The translations under genes and the position numbers were made by a program. Of a stretch of DNA of 64,000 nt, positions 1-8,249 are shown one piece after another (within the stretch, counting starts at the first letter, position 1; each line of letters begins with the position of its first letter). The stretch is from an uncultured Phocaeicola sp. Lineage in GTDB: Bacteria; Bacteroidota; Bacteroidia; Bacteroidales; Bacteroidaceae. The stretch is from the NCBI GenBank assembly GCA_958434805.1, contig CAUBDX010000012.1, positions 1-64,000 on the forward strand. Reading direction: 5' to 3'. The notes beneath the pieces were generated by a model. The model made no database searches. It was not told the DNA's origin and was given only the letters and a program-made list of their open reading frames with translations.

Positions 1-66
1 GCTAGGCTATACGCTTAAAAGAAAGCTTGCCAACCCGGAAAATCCGCTGACCCCAAAGATGGGCGT

Positions 67-729
67 TTACTTCATGCCATCTATTACTTTTAGTATAGAA
101 TCGGGCTTTTCTACCATTCGCAATACAGAATCCGAATCAAATCCCATATATTCTATATAGGTTCGTATTAACTCATAATGCTCTTTGGCATATTTTGTAT
201 CTATCGCACGTGTAGCGTTGAAGCAGATAGGTTCATGATGTGCTATTCTGTTACGAAATTCACGGATGGCGGTCAATTGTTTGTAGATGTCTGTTTGTTT
301 TAAGCCATGCGCTTTGTTGGGGAATATTTGAAGAAGTGTTTTTCCTCCTATGCGGTAATTGCGTCTTGTAAACAGATAAGTCCAGAAACCAAATGTAAAG
401 GAAGCTACCATCTTATCGTTGTTGTACACCCCCATATTGGTATAAGTGCGCTGTATGTGTACTATTTCGGAAGCTTCCTGTTCAAGTAATCCATTGGGTC
501 TTGCTTGGTTGATTATCCAATTATCATCATTGAAATATTGTTTGTAGTGAGTGTTTATGGCATTACGTAGCATTATCTCAAACATACCGATAACCCTATA
601 AAAACGTTGGCTCAACTTGATGTTATATTGGTATAGACGCAAGGTCTTGGCTTTTTCATTGCCACTTGCTTGTGCGTATTTATTTAATCTTGCAGGGGAA
701 AGTACTTGCAAACATTCGTCATATTTCAT
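67..729 (-). CDS. Abi_2-family (abortive-infection-like) protein
   Basis: A 220-residue, mostly helical protein resembling the Abi_2 (AbiD/AbiF) family, whose members have been linked to phage exclusion; their biochemistry is not settled. Around residues 159-164 it has R-N-R-I-A-H followed by H-E-P, an R-x4-H motif of HEPN type, so RNase activity is a reasonable inference. An E-x3-R-N pair near residue 55 fits the same fold. It stands alone beside decayed Fic DNA, which suits an accessory defence or toxin gene. The ATG is preceded by an exact TTTG-N20-TATATTTG promoter. Family fairly sure, function not. Confidence 0.75.
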   Translation of the reverse strand: MKYDECLQVLSPARLNKYAQASGNEKAKTLRLYQYNIKLSQRFYRVIGMFEIMLRNAINTHYKQYFNDDNWIINQARPNGLLEQEASEIVHIQRTYTNMGVYNNDKMVASFTFGFWTYLFTRRNYRIGGKTLLQIFPNKAHGLKQTDIYKQLTAIREFRNRIAHHEPICFNATRAIDTKYAKEHYELIRTYIEYMGFDSDSVLRMVEKPDSILKVIDGMK

Positions 730-758
730 TTGATATAAGTTTAAAAATGAATTTTCTC

Positions 759-793
759 TTGCAAATATAGAAATTAATGCCTATATTTGCAAA
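759..793. promoter_or_regulatory. Overlapping divergent promoters in a 12-bp inverted repeat
   Basis: TTGCAAATATAG and CTATATTTGCAA form perfect arms around a 10-bp centre. On the minus strand this gives TTTG-N20-TATATTTG driving the Abi-like gene. On the plus strand it gives TTG-N20-TATATTTG pointing into the Fic remnant. Each -33 element overlaps the other promoter's -7 box, so the two would compete and the palindrome could bind a repressor (inference). Confidence 0.6.
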
Positions 794-854
794 CGTAAGA
801 CCCTGTTGTCCCTGCTGAACAAGCAAACCTCAGGGTTATTGTTTTTTATGCACA

Positions 855-1092
855 CCTATGATAACGGCAGAACAGTTCGTTTGCTGACGAACTACGGGCT
901 TTCAATTTGGTTATCATCTTTTTAGATTGTTAAAATGTTTAAAAAGAATAAGCGAGAATACATATTTTCTTCACGCCAATGTCAACACGAAGCAGCCAAT
1001 AAGTCTTTCTTGGGCTTTAGGCGGGATATTAAAGAATCTACTATCTTTGGAGATTCAGCGATTTAAGGCTTCGTAAAAGAAAGGGGCGACTT
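855..1092 (+). pseudogene. Decayed 3' end of a Fic-family gene (copy 1)
   Basis: Recognised by base-level similarity to the Fic fragment near 11 kb. A degenerate Fic motif (H-T-Y-D-N-G-R-T-V-R) is followed by the same C-terminal stretch, now full of frameshifts. Homology runs on past the stop into the terminator-like repeat up to about 1180. The 5' part of the gene is absent. It forms the left edge of the first fic-cargo-mob module. The rest of 793-1285 holds no gene that I can support. Confidence 0.65.
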
Positions 1093-1285
1093 TATGATTT
1101 AGGGGGGCTACAAATGCTGAGAATCGGTAAATTTTAAAATAAACACTCAACTTTACATTAATTGGCGTAAAACTTGGTAGTTTTCTTTTAGGATGAGATT
1201 CATCCTTTATTCTTGTCGTTATTTTGCTTTTTTAGCAATAAGAAAGCCCCACAGTAAACAGCAGGGCTTTCGTCATATGCTGGGA

Positions 1286-3565
1286 TTAATATCCTGGATT
1301 TTGTGTCATTTGTGGATTTAAATTCATTTCACTGCTGGGGATAGGCCATAAAAGCTGATAAAGGTTGTCATGGCTTAGTCCCATAAAGGATTCACCCAAT
1401 CCGTTCCTTCTGATGAAATTCATATAGCTGGGTGAGTTTATCTGGTAATGCAGTGAAGCAATGGCTTTCTGAACATCTGATTGGTCAACTGTGAGATTCT
1501 TATGCTCGCATACTTGATTGATGTATTCTTTAGCCTTAGGAGTGTTTCCTGTATGATATAGACATTCAGCAGCTGTTAGTATCACATCTTTGTAATCAAG
1601 GCAAGGATGACACGCTTCTCCGCTTCTTGTCTGTATATGATAGCCAAGAATGCATTCCGCATTGTTATTATATTCTGTCGCTTGTGAATATTCCAAGTGA
1701 TAATCACCTCTTTTGATGACTTCTTCCAAAAGCGGCAGTGCCTTGTCGAATTTCTTTTGATTACAATAGACAAAGGCAAGCAATGTTCTTGCTACATCCT
1801 TAGAAACAAAAAGCATGCTGTTAGCATCTTGGAAAGCATCGTAACGATGTTCATCCAAGTCACTCATAGCATCAACCAGTATCTTCTCCACTTTTGAAAG
1901 AACTTCAGCTTCATCTGTTCGTGGTATGGAAATAAAGGGGGCGTTTTGACGTTCCATTATAAAAGGTACACCACTCCAGCGAGATGATAACTGATAGTAT
2001 GCCAAAGCCAGATGTGTATTGATGAACGACTGGTAACAATTCAGTTGGTTTGCATCAACATCTCTAATCGTGAGCCACCGGTTGATTGCACTATAGTAAT
2101 TTCCCCATGTTTTTTCAATTTTATCATCATAAGGGTAGAAAGGAACTGCTTCTTTAAAGTCTTCCTGATGAATATAATTATTTTGCAAATTAAGTTGCCC
2201 AGATACGGCATCTCTCATAACACTCATTATATATAATACAGCACTTTCTCCCTGTTCTCCTAATCTGACGGGGTCGTGTTTAACCCAATAGTTCTTGTCT
2301 CCCTGTTGTTTGATAGTCACAGTAGCGGCAACCTTGCCTCTTGCGTTATAGACCCTAAAGGTGGTGGATAAATCTTCTTTGAACTGTGCAGGCTCTATTC
2401 TTACGGTAATGACATTATTTTCGATGGCTTTATCAAACTTGATTGATGGAGTTGGTATGTTTGCACCAGGTTCATATAATCCCCCAAAGTATTCTTCTTC
2501 TGTGACATTGTCTTGGGGTAATTCTTGAAGACCAGAATCAGAGTCAGAATCAAAAGAAGGCGGATTTAAATAATAAGGCTTGTTAGATTCAATGGTAATG
2601 GTATATTCGCCTCCTTCTTTCGAAGCGTTTACTTCAGTTGTGCTGAGTGTAACAGATTCGGAATCATCCAGTTCATTTCCGGCAATACCATCATTGTCCC
2701 AGTCAAAATAATAAGCCAGGTCTTTGACTTTAACTTCTAATCCCAACTCTTGGTAGCGATTCTTTATGTTTTCAGAAATTCTATCCAATCTTGCATTCAG
2801 GTAGTTCTTACCGGATTGTATTCTTTTCTTTGTTTCTTGGCTAAAAGTACCTTCTGTGCCGAACTCATTGCTTAGAATGGATAAAAACTCTACAATTTCC
2901 GCATCAGATTTATCAGTTAGTACCAATGATGATATGGCTATTAATGCACCGGAAGCGTCATCACCGGAAGTAATTGAAAATTGGCTTGCATCTTTAGAGG
3001 CGTATTGCTGTAATCCGAATTGGGTAAGCAACTCCTTTTGGGCTTGTGCGTTAGCTTCCTTGAATGTCATGCCTTTGGTAGTAATCAAATGATGGATGCG
3101 CTTACTTTTCAAGTGAGTTAATACATTGACATTGATAGTACTATTGTCTTTTAAGTCCACAATAGCATCCAGCTTGATAGTTCCTTCTGACAATTCACCG
3201 TCCACTTCATTAAAAAAATAGCCGTCTGCTGTCAATTGGGCATACGGGCTGTTAATCTTGAGTGCGCCATAATTGAAATCACCCAAGTTGTTGTCGATGG
3301 TAGCAGAATAAAAGTTTCCAGTAGGGGTCATGTACTCATCCAAAGTTCGCATGTCTACATGAGAGCCACGAATCATCGGACCTTTTTCAACTTTACCCAT
3401 TACGTTGAAGACAGTAGGCGTAAAATCGCCTTCAGTTTCATCGTCATCGCTGCAAGAGCAAAGAGCAAAAGCAAGTGCAGCAGACAAATAAAAGTACTTA
3501 TTGAATTTTATAGATGTATATATTTGATTGATGATTAACGATTTATATAACACTGAAAGCCACAA
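1286..3565 (-). CDS. SusD/RagB-like surface lipoprotein with large N-terminal extension
   Basis: A 759-residue lipoprotein. The signal peptide ends in L-C-S-C followed by S-D-D-D-E, which matches the acidic surface-export signal of Bacteroides lipoproteins. Residues about 50-290 are an extra domain ending in an EF-hand-like D-W-D-N-D-G loop. Residues about 300-415 look like a BACON/Ig-type beta domain. The remainder is SusD-like with TPR-type helices and the family's C-terminal signature (I-P-x2-E-M-x-L-N-P-x-M-T-Q-N-P-G-Y). SusD proteins normally bind glycans beside a SusC transporter, but no susC is present. Start is uncertain: the longest frame begins with TTG and overlaps the preceding small gene by 23 bases, suggesting coupled translation. 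A later GTG is also possible. Confidence 0.75.
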   Translation of the reverse strand: MWLSVLYKSLIINQIYTSIKFNKYFYLSAALAFALCSCSDDDETEGDFTPTVFNVMGKVEKGPMIRGSHVDMRTLDEYMTPTGNFYSATIDNNLGDFNYGALKINSPYAQLTADGYFFNEVDGELSEGTIKLDAIVDLKDNSTINVNVLTHLKSKRIHHLITTKGMTFKEANAQAQKELLTQFGLQQYASKDASQFSITSGDDASGALIAISSLVLTDKSDAEIVEFLSILSNEFGTEGTFSQETKKRIQSGKNYLNARLDRISENIKNRYQELGLEVKVKDLAYYFDWDNDGIAGNELDDSESVTLSTTEVNASKEGGEYTITIESNKPYYLNPPSFDSDSDSGLQELPQDNVTEEEYFGGLYEPGANIPTPSIKFDKAIENNVITVRIEPAQFKEDLSTTFRVYNARGKVAATVTIKQQGDKNYWVKHDPVRLGEQGESAVLYIMSVMRDAVSGQLNLQNNYIHQEDFKEAVPFYPYDDKIEKTWGNYYSAINRWLTIRDVDANQLNCYQSFINTHLALAYYQLSSRWSGVPFIMERQNAPFISIPRTDEAEVLSKVEKILVDAMSDLDEHRYDAFQDANSMLFVSKDVARTLLAFVYCNQKKFDKALPLLEEVIKRGDYHLEYSQATEYNNNAECILGYHIQTRSGEACHPCLDYKDVILTAAECLYHTGNTPKAKEYINQVCEHKNLTVDQSDVQKAIASLHYQINSPSYMNFIRRNGLGESFMGLSHDNLYQLLWPIPSSEMNLNPQMTQNPGY

Positions 3566-3740
3566 GCAGTTTTAATATACCCCAAATTGCCAGAAGGATA
3601 CTAGGGATAATGATGTCCGCATAGTGGAAATCTATAAAGTTGGGAATGTGAGCTACGATAATCCACAGAAGCCAAATAATAAGAAACGCCCACCAATATT
3701 CTTCTCCAAATTCAATGTACGAATAAGCCAGTTCTTTCAT
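3543..3740 (-). CDS. Small two-helix membrane protein
   Basis: A 65-residue protein with an ATG start, two strongly hydrophobic segments (about residues 15-32 and 43-62) and a Trp-rich first helix. It has no family that I recognise. It lies directly upstream of the SusD-like gene in the same direction and overlaps it, so the two probably share a transcript. It could be a short accessory membrane peptide or a chance frame; the hydrophobic pattern and the overlap favour a real gene. Confidence 0.4.
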   Translation of the reverse strand: MKELAYSYIEFGEEYWWAFLIIWLLWIIVAHIPNFIDFHYADIIIPSILLAIWGILKLLVAFSVI

Positions 3741-3799
3741 ACGATTTTCTCTTATGATTCCGTTCCTGAACCAAGTCTAATTAAACCACGAAGCGTGGA

Positions 3800-4015
3800 G
3801 CTGCAATGTCACGTCTCAATTTTGAAGGTCGTAGGAAACCCGAATGTACAGATATAACAATAACAGCCCACGCTATAGCGTGAGAACCACTATGCCATCC
3901 TTGTACATTCTTTTGAAAATTTCCTACGTTCTCAAAATTACAAGATGCGCATAACGCTTCTTTCTAAATATAATATGTCTTGGACAGAGTTCTCTCCATC
4001 CGCTTGCAAAGATAG
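3800..4015. repeat. Structured intermodule element, copy A
   Basis: Homologous to 12865-13075. An outer stem pairs 3818-3825 with 3932-3939. An inner 9-bp stem is CGTAGGAAA with TTTCCTACG, separated from the outer stem by an internal loop. A further perfect 9-bp stem (GAATGTACA/TGTACATTC) and a central 14-bp palindrome (CACGCTATAGCGTG) lie inside. AGAACCACTATG is shared with copy B. It lies just 3' of a mob remnant and 5' of cargo genes on the minus strand. Its function is unknown: structured RNA, single-strand recombination site or terminator-like leader are all possible. Confidence 0.6.
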
Positions 4016-4050
4016 TGAATTTTATTGAATTCCAATCAAATACTATCGGA

Positions 4051-4581
4051 TTACATTTTGAATCCTCTGCTTCTTTTATCTGTCTGTACTGAGTTATATA
4101 AGCCTTGCTTTAATTTTTCCCATTGTTCCTTGAACCATTCACCTATTGGCTGTCGATTTATGGTCAGCATCAACTTGTGCCCATCAACCGGACTTTGCTC
4201 AATTTTGAAAGTGGCATTTTTTGTTTCAAATCTCCGTCTATACTCTTCGGAATAGATTTTTCCGCTGCACCTGATTGCTTCCCTTTTGTATAAAAGAGAA
4301 TCAACCATCCCTTTGGTAAAGCCAATGACATAACATAATTTTTCCATTCTCAGCATTTCTTTGAGCAATGGGAACCAGCAGAATGCTTTTTCGAGAATGA
4401 TATTCAATCGTGAAATTTCCTTGTCTTTGGCTTCAAGTTCTTGATTATGTATTCCTTGAAGATTACGAATTTGTCTGCTATGCTGCTCCTGTATTTGTTG
4501 CATCTGAACTTTTAAGTCATCAATGCTTTTGTCACGCTTGGAAATTTCATAGCGTAAACTTTCGTTGGCTTGTTCCATGGC
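4051..4581 (-). pseudogene. C-terminal part of a mobilisation (Mob/Pre-like) protein, copy 1
   Basis: The open frame gives 175 residues from an internal ATG. A coiled coil (about residues 1-60) is followed by a basic C-terminal region with I-N-R-Q-P-I-G-E-W-F-K-E-Q-W-E-K-L and the end R-G-F-K-M, which I associate with the C-termini of Bacteroides mobilisation/plasmid-recombination proteins. The N-terminal relaxase domain is missing because an insertion-sequence end abuts the upstream side. Two further decayed copies of the same 3' end occur at 13.1-13.5 kb and 18.1 kb. The family call rests on recall of similar sequences, not on a catalytic motif. Confidence 0.55.
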
Positions 4582-4690
4582 GAGTCAACGTAACAACCTG
4601 AGGGATTTTGTATTTAAGCATATAATTTAGCAAGTCTATATAAGGAAAAAGTTTCCCCCTTGCCGTTCTATCAACGGATTTATAACAAGG
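4582..4690. mobile_element. Truncated end of a second, related insertion sequence
   Basis: This 109-bp stretch repeats, with differences, the first part of the intact element starting at 4698: terminal GAGTCAACGTAACAACCTGA and the last codons of a transposase (L-Y-R-L-A-K-L-Y-A-stop). It diverges after that. It is the leftover end of a sibling element that cut the mob gene, later joined by the complete copy. Confidence 0.65.
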
Positions 4691-4729
4691 TTACTTCGGG
4701 TCAACGTAACAATCTGAGGGATTTTATAT

Positions 4730-5650
4730 TTAAGCATATAATTTAGCAAGTCTATATAAGAAAAAAGCTCTATCTCTTACTCTTCTGAACTGTGCTCTAA
4801 ATGCTTTGATTTTAGCATTGAATGACTCAGCTTCGGCATTGGTTGCCCTCCTTTCAAAAAAATTGATTATATCCAGATAATGTGTTTGTATAGAACGTGC
4901 GACCCTTCCAAAGGTGAGGAACCCTGATTTATCTACTTCATCATACCACCTTGCCAGCCTTGTCAAAGCAATATCCTTAAACTTACACTGATGATAGATT
5001 AAGCCTAACCGCATAGACAGATAATATCCTTTCTTTATATCGGGATATTCCTTGAAAAGAATTTCAGCCCGTATTCTTTGAGACTGAGTCCATAAGGATT
5101 CCTTCTTGTAAAGCAGATAAATACTTCTCGCTAACAACTGCTTTCTTGTATCTCCATTAGCGAAAACAGGTGCATGATACATCTTTCCACAGGCCTTTGC
5201 ATAAGCAATCTGAGTGGACTCTTCATCCAAAGCCTCCCAGCGAGCTTTTACCCGCATCTCCTGCACCGCTTCATAAGCTACCTTCTGTACGTGAAAGCGA
5301 TCGGTAACACGTTTGGCCGCAGGAAAGCAGATGCGTGCAATCTGCTCCATGTTAGGAGCCATATCCAAAGTAATCTCGCGCACTTGGTAACGGCGGCGAC
5401 GGGATAGCTTAAGCAGGACAGAAGTGACCGTATGAACGTCCGTACCTTTAATGATGGCAATCATACTACCTTTACCACCGTGAGCTTCTTTATTGGTCAG
5501 GACAGTATAGAGTTCCCCACGCGAGAGGGCTACCTCATCAATACAGATACAAGCACCGATATTCTTTTCGAATAGTAGCCAACTCTCTGCATGAACAAGT
5601 TGGTCCCAATGGAGATAACCACTTAGATGGTTACGGTATTGACGCTCCAA
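4730..5650 (-). CDS. ISL3/ISAon1-type transposase, catalytic part (orfB)
   Basis: A 306-residue DDE transposase fragment of the ISL3-like group. It shows the I-D-E catalytic site (I-C-I-D-E-V-A-L-S), T-L-D-M-A-P-N-M with the second acidic residue, D-R-F-H-V-Q-K, and a C-terminal N-A-E-x-E-S-F-N-A-K region carrying the last glutamate. The annotated start is a TTG. The frame stays open upstream for about 60 further bases, to a stop overlapping the end of orfA, and is in +1 register to orfA. The real product is therefore probably a fusion made by +1 (or -2) frameshifting, or translation starts at a nearby ATT. Confidence 0.75.
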   Translation of the reverse strand: MERQYRNHLSGYLHWDQLVHAESWLLFEKNIGACICIDEVALSRGELYTVLTNKEAHGGKGSMIAIIKGTDVHTVTSVLLKLSRRRRYQVREITLDMAPNMEQIARICFPAAKRVTDRFHVQKVAYEAVQEMRVKARWEALDEESTQIAYAKACGKMYHAPVFANGDTRKQLLARSIYLLYKKESLWTQSQRIRAEILFKEYPDIKKGYYLSMRLGLIYHQCKFKDIALTRLARWYDEVDKSGFLTFGRVARSIQTHYLDIINFFERRATNAEAESFNAKIKAFRAQFRRVRDRAFFLYRLAKLYA

Positions 5651-5708
5651 TAAATCCCCGTCAACTCCATATAAAACACCTAAGAGCTTGCAACTGATCG
5701 GATAGCTA

Positions 5709-6050
5709 TCAATATAGTTCTTTTAAAAAAGACGCAAAATCCTGCGTCATACGAGTACCTTCAGCCACCATACGCCAGTTACGAGAGATATACTCATTAT
5801 GCTTCTTTAAGAGCCAGCGACGACGACGAATATTAAGGAAGACCTTCTTGCCACGAAGAGGAAAATCCTGAACAATAACAGGATCATAAAAGCCTTTACT
5901 CTCAGTATCCTGATCTGTATACTTCTCAGGAACGATATTTTTCTCCTCAAGATAGATCACAACTTCATTTACGCTTTCCTTCACATCAACAAGATCAAAG
6001 TAATCTAAAGTGCCTTCAGGAAGAAGAAGGCGATAACCGTTTAACTCCAT
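5709..6050 (-). CDS. ISL3/ISAon1-type transposase N-terminal region (orfA)
   Basis: A 113-residue protein matching the N-terminal part of ISAon1-type transposases. A basic stretch (K-K-V-F-L-N-I-R-R-R-R-W) is probably the DNA-contacting segment. The ATG lies just inside the right terminal repeat. Its last codons contain TTTTTTAAAAG, a run prone to slippage, right where the downstream frame opens. This supports joint expression with orfB as one transposase. Confidence 0.7.
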   Translation of the reverse strand: MELNGYRLLLPEGTLDYFDLVDVKESVNEVVIYLEEKNIVPEKYTDQDTESKGFYDPVIVQDFPLRGKKVFLNIRRRRWLLKKHNEYISRNWRMVAEGTRMTQDFASFLKELY

Positions 6051-6270
6051 AAGCTATGAATTTGGAAACAAAGATAACAATTTATAAATTTACCCCTCAG
6101 CTTTTTACATTGACCCAAGAAAAGGTGTACTTTAATAGTTTTCTTCCCCATATCTTTATGATTTCTTAACGCTTATCCTATCTTTATCTACCTTATTATT
6201 GCCGATGTTTTCGGGAAAAGTGAGATTCTTACCTTATATTTGTAGTAAGAACGTTTAAAGGCGCACGATT

Positions 6271-6561
6271 ATGGAAAATCATATGGAAAACAATTTCAGA
6301 GAAATACAGAAGATATTAGATAGTTGTATAGTTCATGACTATAAAACTAAAGTAGATGCACTATTTTTAAAACGTGAATATTTGACGCAAGTTCAGCTAA
6401 AGGATTATTTGCGGCAAGAAATTTTCCGTGTGACTGAAAATATTGTAGCCATCCAACAAAAATACCGTGTCGTGCGTAACATTGTATTGGATATGGATAT
6501 TCCCGATTTTTTGTGGGAAAGCGGTTATTGGAAAGGCTTTGTTTTTCAATCCGCTGTTTGA
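6271..6561 (+). CDS. Hypothetical 96-residue helical protein
   Basis: Family not recognised. The reading frame is charged and helical up to about residue 75. TATATTTG, an exact -7 box, lies about 40 bases upstream of the ATG. The last 20 residues overlap, antisense, a second possible frame from the other side, so the C-terminus may be truncated. It could be a fragment left by the nearby insertion sequence. Confidence 0.35.
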   Translation: MENHMENNFREIQKILDSCIVHDYKTKVDALFLKREYLTQVQLKDYLRQEIFRVTENIVAIQQKYRVVRNIVLDMDIPDFLWESGYWKGFVFQSAV

Positions 6562-6629
6562 GTTGTTCCGGGTATTTGATGCGCCATTCAATAAGGCGTA
6601 TTTCTGTGTTTAAAAGTCCTATCGCTTCA

Positions 6630-6869
6630 TCAATTAGATGCAAATAGGGCATTTTTTTCTTGCTCAAACCGTACACGGTATGACTTAAGACGATATAAAC
6701 CAAAAGAAAAATAGCGGAGTAATACACTATAATCTTGCTCGTTAATACTGAAATTGGCTACATGGATAGCTAATTCTTCAACAGCTTTTGTTAGTTCAGA
6801 TGCAGAAACTTTGCGCTGTGAGTATTCCGATAGTAATCGAAAAAAACTCTGTTGTAATAATGCTTTCAT
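6630..6869 (-). CDS. Hypothetical 79-residue helical protein, possibly frameshifted
   Basis: Helical, charged, family not recognised. Near its end a run of seven A residues occurs. Shifting frame there continues the helical sequence (M-P-Y-L-H-L-I-D-E-A-I-G-L-L) for about 40 residues in a neighbouring frame open to 6347. The gene may therefore be longer in intact relatives and frameshifted here. It is co-directional with the HAD hydrolase gene. Confidence 0.35.
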   Translation of the reverse strand: MKALLQQSFFRLLSEYSQRKVSASELTKAVEELAIHVANFSINEQDYSVLLRYFSFGLYRLKSYRVRFEQEKNALFASN

Positions 6870-6909
6870 CTATTAATATTTTTAATTTCATAATTAGTTA
6901 GTTCGTCTT

Positions 6910-7530
6910 TTATAGAATTTTACTTATATCATTGGGTGTCTTAAAATAATAGTCTGCACGTATAGGATTAGATACATTATTGCTCCATAAAACCAATCCG
7001 GAATCAACACCGGCATTGTTGGCACATTGAATATCATAAATACTATCACCAATATAGAGAGCGTTTTCGGGGCTTACATGGGCTTTAGCCAAATATGCTA
7101 CTAAGGGTGCTGCTTGGGGCTTATGTTCATCAGTATCATCGGCACATACAATTGTGGAAAAATAGTCCGCTAACCCTAATGGCTCAAAATCAGAATAATA
7201 TTCTTGATATGTTTTGGAGGTTACAATGCCTAAAATATAGCCTCTTGATAAAAGGGATTGCAAGCATTCTTTGATACCTTGAAAAGGTTGAATAGTGTGC
7301 TGGAGCAATTTCATATTCCTATCCCATCGTTTCAATGCATCTTCTATGTCAGGTATTTTGAGTAATTCCAACGCATTTCTTCCGGTAATGCCTAAAGCAA
7401 ATTTCAGACTTTCATATTGAGGTGTGCGTCCTGTTATTTCTGTAATTGTTTTTATTAAAGAGTTGATGACTGCATATTCCGTATCTATCAATGTACCGTC
7501 TATGTCGAATACGATATGTTTATATTTCAT
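6910..7530 (-). CDS. HAD-family phosphatase (phosphoglycolate phosphatase-like)
   Basis: A 206-residue soluble haloacid dehalogenase-type phosphatase. Motif I is D-I-D-G-T at residues 9-13 (nucleophile and acid Asp), motif II is V-T-S-K near 104, and motif IV is G-D-S-I-Y-D-I near 162, with a helical cap between motifs I and II. Substrate is unknown; such proteins hydrolyse small phosphate esters in the cytosol. It follows the Nudix gene by 12 bases and is surely in one operon with it, suggesting joint clean-up of nucleotide or sugar-phosphate metabolites (inference). Confidence 0.85.
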   Translation of the reverse strand: MKYKHIVFDIDGTLIDTEYAVINSLIKTITEITGRTPQYESLKFALGITGRNALELLKIPDIEDALKRWDRNMKLLQHTIQPFQGIKECLQSLLSRGYILGIVTSKTYQEYYSDFEPLGLADYFSTIVCADDTDEHKPQAAPLVAYLAKAHVSPENALYIGDSIYDIQCANNAGVDSGLVLWSNNVSNPIRADYYFKTPNDISKIL

Positions 7531-7542
7531 GTGTTTGATTTA

Positions 7543-8169
7543 TTAGTCAAATAATACTTGCCAGTTTCTATCGTAGTAAGCTGAAAAGCACATTTTTATT
7601 TGTTCTTCGTTATTTTTCTCTTTTGCAAGAATAGGTAATTCTTTCAATCCGAAATAAGCACTCTCATCCGTTTCAATATTGGGTCGGAAATATCCGCTTT
7701 CAATCTCACAAAGAACAAAAACTTTACAAACATTGTAGGCATAGAGGGGAATATTATGCAAATTTCTATCTTGTATAGCTATTATCCGGATAGCTTTTAC
7801 ATTTAATCCTGCTTCTTCTTTTACTTCTTTTTCTGTATTAGTCTTGATACTCTGATTTATATCGACCCAACCACCGGGTAAAGACCAAGTTCCATTTTTC
7901 TCTTTCACAAGCAGTATTTTATCATCTTTGAATATAGCAGCTCGTGTATCTAATTTAGGAGTTTGAAATCCTGTTTCATTGCAAAACAGATTCTTTACTT
8001 TTTCTATGGGTATTTCACTTTGCAGACTAAGCATTTCTGCTGCAATTTCTCTAATGCGTTCAAAGCGTTCTATATCAAATACATCTTTGGAGTATGTCAA
8101 TCCCCCTTGGGCAATGAATTGTAGTTCTTTTGCCCATTCAAGCCATTGTGGTTGTACTGTTTTATTCAT
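7543..8169 (-). CDS. Nudix hydrolase with N-terminal Nudix_hydro_N domain
   Basis: A 208-residue Nudix enzyme. An N-terminal helical domain (about residues 1-65) of the type found in ADP-ribose/NDP-sugar hydrolases precedes the Nudix fold, with the box G-G-W-V-D-x5-T-x4-K-E-V-x-E-E-A-G-L near residues 98-120. It probably cleaves a nucleoside diphosphate linked to another moiety. It is the first gene of a two-gene unit with the HAD phosphatase and has its own promoter just upstream. Confidence 0.85.
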   Translation of the reverse strand: MNKTVQPQWLEWAKELQFIAQGGLTYSKDVFDIERFERIREIAAEMLSLQSEIPIEKVKNLFCNETGFQTPKLDTRAAIFKDDKILLVKEKNGTWSLPGGWVDINQSIKTNTEKEVKEEAGLNVKAIRIIAIQDRNLHNIPLYAYNVCKVFVLCEIESGYFRPNIETDESAYFGLKELPILAKEKNNEEQIKMCFSAYYDRNWQVLFD

Positions 8170-8201
8170 ATAGTGAATGTTAGTATCGTTATATTGATTT
8201 A

Positions 8202-8209
8202 CAAAGGTA
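8202..8209 (-). promoter_or_regulatory. -7 box (TACCTTTG) of the Nudix-HAD operon
   Basis: Exact TAnnTTTG match about 32 bases upstream of the Nudix start, between the Crp-type gene and the operon. No convincing -33 TTTG is present at the usual distance. Confidence 0.5.
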
Positions 8210-8249
8210 TGGAAAATGAAATTCTTTATTTTTGTCCTATGTTAAAAAA

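Larger units (their letters stand above)
4698..6116 (-). mobile_element. ISL3/ISAon1-type insertion sequence
   Basis: About 1.42 kb, bounded by imperfect terminal inverted repeats: GGGTCAACGTAACAATCTGA on the left and, read inward from the right, GGGTCAATGTAAAAAGCTGA (20 of 23 positions match over the full repeat). It carries two minus-strand transposase frames. No direct target duplication is visible, which fits insertion next to, or recombination with, the truncated sibling end at 4582-4690. Confidence 0.75.

Noticed and set aside
2..160. Open plus-strand frame entering from the left edge (L-G-Y-T-L-K-R-K-L-A-N-P)
   Set aside because: No start visible, no family recognised, and it runs antisense into the Abi-like gene. 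It could be the tail of a neighbouring gene, but I cannot support a call.
6347..6727. 126-residue minus-strand frame
   Set aside because: Overlaps two other candidate frames. Only about 40 residues look protein-like, best explained as the frameshifted continuation of the 79-residue gene.
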